Shown here piece by piece: positions 6,675-9,838 of a stretch of 9,838 nucleotides of DNA. The DNA comes from Verrucomicrobiia bacterium (lineage in GTDB: Bacteria > Verrucomicrobiota > Verrucomicrobiia > Limisphaerales > DTLC01). The stretch is from the NCBI GenBank assembly GCA_025061935.1, contig JANWZY010000100.1, forward strand, positions 1-9,838, read 5' to 3'. Made by a program: the position numbers and the translations under genes. Position 1 is the stretch's first letter; each line of letters begins with the position of its first letter. The notes below the pieces were generated by a model. The model made no database searches. It saw nothing but the letters and a program-made list of their open reading frames with translations, and had not been told where the DNA came from.

Positions 6675-9395
6675 ATGAAACGAACCTGCCTGGTCACCGC
6701 CTTAGCGCTCGGAACCTTTTGTATAGCTGCACTTTCAGCACAAGCGAGTCACGAAGTCGGATTCACCTTCAAAACGCCACGCAAATTTTCGGTCACGATT
6801 CCGGACACCGCATTTAGGGCGGCAATGCCGGGCATCAAAACAGACTGGCTCCGCGCGCACCCGGCAGACGAGCCTGAAACGACCCTCGAGCTGGGAAGCC
6901 GAATTGTTGTCCAGCTTACCAATACTAACACGCTGGATTCAATCCTGGCTGGGGGCGTGCTCGAGCCGGCGCGCGTGGTCGGGTCGAACATTTTCATTCT
7001 GCAGGCGCCGGATGCGTGGGCTGCAGCCGCCGCAGCGCACCAACTGGCCGCGCGACACGAGGTGCAAGCGTGTTACCCGGTCATGCGCCGGCCAGTTGAC
7101 CTGCGCGGGCCGTACGCGTTGCGTAGCAACGACCCGTACTTTTGCCCGTATTTCTACACCAGCGGCAACCAGTACGTCGAAGGTCAATGGCCTCTGGAAA
7201 ATCGTGACATGGACGGCAAGGCGCTCGGGTTCGACCTCAACGTGCTCGCTGCATGGCCGTACACGCGGGGCGAAGGCGTGACGGTTGCCGTGGCGGATTC
7301 GGGCCTCGATTTTGTGCATCCTGAACTGACAAATCGGCTTGCCGGGGCGCCGCACTTCAATTTCAACACGCGCGACACGAACGCCGCTCCGTTCGGCGGG
7401 GGCACGACCGACCCGTTGAAAGCGTTCTGGACGCACGGCACTTCGGTGGCCGGGCTGATTGCGGCCGAGGCGGACAACAACCGCGGCATGGCAGGCGTAG
7501 CACCGCTTGCGCGACTCGCCAGTTGGGTCATTTTTACCACCAACGCACTGCTCGTGGACGACGAGCGGTTGATGGACATGTACATGTACGCCTCGAACAT
7601 CGTGGGCGTGCAAAACCACAGTTGGGGTACAGGCTCGGGCAAGCGCCAGGCCGGCCCGACGTTGCTCGAGCAGATCGGAATTTACAACGCGACACTGCTC
7701 GGCAGGAACGGGCTTGGCACCGTAATGGTCCGGGCCGGCGGTAACGACCGCGCCTCGCTTGCGCGCGCCGATGACGACGGGTACGTGAGCGACCCGAACG
7801 TGATTGCCGTGGGCGCAGTGGCGCGGAGCGGCCGCGCGACCGACTACAGCGAGCCGGGCGCGTGTTTGTTGGTCGCCGCGCCAGGTGGCGGCAGCGGGTA
7901 CCAAGGGCTTTTGACACTCGACCTGCAGGGCAGCGAGCGCGGGGTCAACTCCGGCATTTATTACTTCAACGACTACGCCGATTACCGCACCGGCGCATGG
8001 CTCGGGTTCGTTGGCACGTCCGGCGCGGCACCGTTTGTATCCGGCATCGCGGCGCTGATGCTATCGGCCAACCCCCAACTCAGCTATCGTGATGTCCAGC
8101 AGATCCTGGTGCTGGCATCGCGCCAGGTTGACCCCGCAGACCCGGACATTGTCACCAATGCCGCCGGGTTTGCCGTGAGCCACAACGCCGGGTTTGGCGT
8201 GCCGGACGCAGGCCACGCGGTCTGGCTCGCACGGCAGTGGTCGAACCGGCCGCCATTGACCACGGTCACAATGACCCTCACGCAACCTGCCGAGATTCCG
8301 GACGACGGCCTGCGCGTGATGGTAAGTGGCCCAGGTGTACCCCCTGAACTTCGCTCGATTCGTTGCATGCCGGGCGCGGGCGGGCCGCATCCGGATGCAC
8401 CGACTCCGGCGCTGCCATTGGTTTACATCGGGCTGGCGACAAACGTGCCACCGATTAACCTCACCAACAAAGGCGCACTGATATTGCGCGGCCAGGCGGA
8501 CTTCTCGGTCAAGATAAACAACGCTGCCGCTGCCGGCGCCGCGTTTGCAATCATCTACAACAACGACCCTGTCAATGACGGCCTGATTGCAATGCTCGGG
8601 ACGGATTACGTGCCCATTCCAGCCGTGTTCATCAGCAACGCAGACGGCGAAGCACTGAAGGCGTTGTTCGAAACCAACCAGGTTGCGCGCGCGCAGCTAC
8701 GGCTCCACAGCACAAATATCCACTTCGACATTCAAGCGCCGGTTATCTGCGAGTTTGTGGGGGTGCGGTTGAACATCGAACACCCTGTGCGCGGCGACCT
8801 GCGCATCACGCTGGTGTCGCCGGCGGGTACACGCAGCGTTTTCGCGCATTACAACGACGACACGAACGCGTTCGGCCCGGACTGGGCGTACTGGTCCACG
8901 CACCATTTCTTTGAACCGGGTGCGGGGCGATGGACATTGTGCGTCGGCGATGAGTCGGCGGGCGGGACAGGTGTCGTCCGCAGCGCGAGCCTGATTTTGC
9001 GCGGCGTGCAGATTACCGATGCCGACCGCGACGGGCTAGATGATGTGTGGGAACAAGCCAAGATCGGACACCTCGCGTTCGGGCCGCGTGACGACCCGGA
9101 CAACGACGGATTTTCAAACGCGCGCGAGCAACTCATGGGCACGGAGCCGCTTCAGTGCGATCGGGCACTCCAACTCGATTTGAGTTTCTGGACGCTCTGG
9201 GGGGTTAAATTGGCACGCCTGAGCTGGCCGTCTGTGCCGGGGGCAACCTACGACGTTTATTCAACCACGAACCTGGGCACCGGAATGGTGCTTGTGACCA
9301 ATGTCACAGGCCGGTTCTGGGAAACTGAGTTTTACAGTCCGGCATCCGACGCGCCCCAACGGTTTTTCAGAGTCACCAAGCGGCTCGGCCATTAA
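6675..9395 (+). CDS. Exported kexin-like subtilase (peptidase S8) with PA-like domain, P-domain and C-terminal beta domain
   Basis: This 906-residue serine protease precursor has a signal peptide at 1-24 (cut near AQA-S) and a propeptide region of about 25-150. The S8 catalytic domain spans about 185-520. The triad is D208 ('VADSGLD'), H254 ('THGTSVAG') and S449 ('GTSGAAPFVSG'), with N357 ('AGGNDR') as the oxyanion Asn. 'NHSWG' (314-318) recalls the N-x-SWG motif of kexin/furin-type enzymes. A PA-like domain follows at about 580-675 (residues 'GAAFAIIYNN' and 'VPIPAVFISNADGEAL'), then a P-domain at about 685-778 ('LNIEHPVRGDLRITLVSPAGT', 'GRWTLCVGDE', 'LILRG'). After these come two acidic DxDxDG motifs (782-787, 807-812) that may bind calcium, and a beta domain (about 833-903) ending 'RFFRVTK'. 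It probably acts outside the cell or on its surface; substrates are unknown. The Shine-Dalgarno is weak. The gene stands alone, divergent from polX, with 79-106 bp between starts. Confidence 0.95.
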   Translation: MKRTCLVTALALGTFCIAALSAQASHEVGFTFKTPRKFSVTIPDTAFRAAMPGIKTDWLRAHPADEPETTLELGSRIVVQLTNTNTLDSILAGGVLEPARVVGSNIFILQAPDAWAAAAAAHQLAARHEVQACYPVMRRPVDLRGPYALRSNDPYFCPYFYTSGNQYVEGQWPLENRDMDGKALGFDLNVLAAWPYTRGEGVTVAVADSGLDFVHPELTNRLAGAPHFNFNTRDTNAAPFGGGTTDPLKAFWTHGTSVAGLIAAEADNNRGMAGVAPLARLASWVIFTTNALLVDDERLMDMYMYASNIVGVQNHSWGTGSGKRQAGPTLLEQIGIYNATLLGRNGLGTVMVRAGGNDRASLARADDDGYVSDPNVIAVGAVARSGRATDYSEPGACLLVAAPGGGSGYQGLLTLDLQGSERGVNSGIYYFNDYADYRTGAWLGFVGTSGAAPFVSGIAALMLSANPQLSYRDVQQILVLASRQVDPADPDIVTNAAGFAVSHNAGFGVPDAGHAVWLARQWSNRPPLTTVTMTLTQPAEIPDDGLRVMVSGPGVPPELRSIRCMPGAGGPHPDAPTPALPLVYIGLATNVPPINLTNKGALILRGQADFSVKINNAAAAGAAFAIIYNNDPVNDGLIAMLGTDYVPIPAVFISNADGEALKALFETNQVARAQLRLHSTNIHFDIQAPVICEFVGVRLNIEHPVRGDLRITLVSPAGTRSVFAHYNDDTNAFGPDWAYWSTHHFFEPGAGRWTLCVGDESAGGTGVVRSASLILRGVQITDADRDGLDDVWEQAKIGHLAFGPRDDPDNDGFSNAREQLMGTEPLQCDRALQLDLSFWTLWGVKLARLSWPSVPGATYDVYSTTNLGTGMVLVTNVTGRFWETEFYSPASDAPQRFFRVTKRLGH

Positions 9396-9606
9396 GTCGG
9401 GCTTCTACACCCGTTCCATCAGCACCGGGCTTCAGCACAGCGAAACATTGAGCCAGCCGAACCCAGAGCAGCTTCAGCTTTTTTCCCTGTATCAGCAGCA
9501 GTTGAAACGGTTTCCTGCCTCGGCGCTGGCGTTCTCCAAGCTGGAGCCCGGTGCCAATGAGAGGATGTTACCCACTACTGCGAGTCACAACACGCGTGCA
9601 GCAAGC

Positions 9607-9620
9607 CCGGATGCATCCGG
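9607..9620. repeat. 14 bp perfect palindrome
   Basis: CCGGATGCATCCGG reads the same on both strands without a spacer. Alone it could be chance or a dimeric protein site. Its interest comes from lying 38 bases before the next hairpin in the same cluster. Confidence 0.5.
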
Positions 9621-9657
9621 CGACGCATTGTGCGCAGCACTCGCTGGCTGGGTGCGT

Positions 9658-9672
9658 GCACTCGAAGAGTGC
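9658..9672. repeat. 6 bp-stem hairpin with GAA loop
   Basis: GCACTC (9658-9663) and GAGTGC (9667-9672) pair perfectly around a three-base GAA loop. Three bases separate it from the large palindrome that follows, so the two would form tandem stem-loops in RNA or single-stranded DNA. Confidence 0.5.
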
Positions 9673-9675
9673 TGT

Positions 9676-9709
9676 CAAAATTTTTGTCCCAGGTGGGACA
9701 AAAATTTTG
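9676..9709. repeat. 34 bp perfect inverted repeat (15 bp arms, 4-base loop)
   Basis: CAAAATTTTTGTCCC (9676-9690) and GGGACAAAAATTTTG (9695-9709) are exact reverse complements around AGGT. The arms are AT-rich at the base and GC-rich at the tip, in a GC-rich setting. This is the reverse of an ordinary intrinsic terminator, although a short A/T tract forms the foot of the stem. It could be a dispersed intergenic repeat, a dimeric-regulator site, or a bidirectional terminator-like hairpin. No copy was seen elsewhere in the window. Confidence 0.85.
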
Positions 9710-9838
9710 GAATGTGGGGGTCGTATTGGAAGTTAAACCGCTGCTCGGCGCCGCATGCGTGCCGGGCCAAGATTCTGCTCCGCCCGACGGCGTTAATTCA
9801 CAGCTTATCAAGCCCAAGAGGGGGACAGGCCATAGCCC

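Larger units (their letters stand above)
9396..9838. other. 443 bp 3' region with no recognised gene
   Basis: Downstream of the subtilase I recognise no gene. One plus-strand frame (phase of 9394) is stop-free to the window end, with possible starts TTG 9448, TTG 9502 and ATG 9565. Its translation matches nothing I know and crosses the palindromes, so it is most likely chance. A six-T run at 9479-9484 lacks a good hairpin before it, so the subtilase terminator is unclear. The notable content is the inverted-repeat cluster at 9607-9709, listed separately. Confidence 0.4.

Noticed and set aside
6939..7904. 321-residue minus-strand open frame
   Set aside because: It is antisense to the subtilase catalytic domain, a long shadow due to GC-rich codons. 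Its composition is Arg/Val/His-rich and it shows no known motif.
9479..9484. Six-T run as the subtilase terminator
   Set aside because: No stable hairpin directly precedes it.
9394..9838. Stop-free plus-strand frame to the window end, and an 80-residue minus-strand frame at 9575-9817
   Set aside because: Neither translation resembles a known family, both cross the palindromes (CPRWDKNF and CPTWDKNF come from the repeat itself), and neither start has a ribosome binding site. A real gene continuing past the edge cannot be fully excluded.

Overview
The window looks like a chromosomal segment of a GC-rich, Gram-negative bacterium of the Verrucomicrobiota, probably near the Pedosphaera/Limisphaera group. 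This rests on the short secreted protein with GloVer-type repeats, on two secreted proteins that share a Verrucomicrobia-style C-terminal beta domain (reading '...FYRLVAN' and '...FFRVTKR'), and on a GH106-family glycoside hydrolase. No rRNA, tRNA, CRISPR array, transposase or phage gene was seen.

Layout. From 1 to 2376 the minus strand carries a two-gene unit. Upstream (2376 to 1504) is a membrane-anchored protein with a coiled coil and a GrpE-like C-terminal domain. Eighteen bases after its stop comes a large secreted alpha-L-rhamnosidase-type GH106 protein that runs off the left edge of the window, and it is visible only as an open-ended frame. Across a 274 bp AT-richer gap, on the plus strand, is a DRE-TIM/HMGL-type aldolase gene (2651-3589) broken by two mutually compensating frameshifts. 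A 383 bp gap without a convincing gene follows. Then comes a short exported GloVer-repeat protein (3973-4704) with a near-perfect ribosome binding site.

From 6568 to 4820 the minus strand encodes a complete PolX (family X DNA polymerase with a PHP exonuclease domain). It converges on the GloVer gene and ends in a hairpin that may be a terminator. Divergent from PolX is a 906-residue exported subtilase (6675-9395) of kexin-like type. It has a PA-like domain placed ahead of a P-domain, then DxDxDG calcium-type motifs and the C-terminal beta domain. The last 443 bp hold no recognisable gene, but they contain a cluster of inverted repeats including a perfect 15 bp-arm palindrome.

The genes do not form one pathway. 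Three of the six encode exported proteins (rhamnosidase, GloVer protein, protease), which fits a polymer-degrading lifestyle. PolX is a DNA-repair housekeeping gene. I found no clear multi-gene novel system. The items most worth a second look are the membrane GrpE-like/GH106 pair, the PA-plus-P-domain subtilase, the twice-shifted aldolase and the palindrome cluster at the right end.
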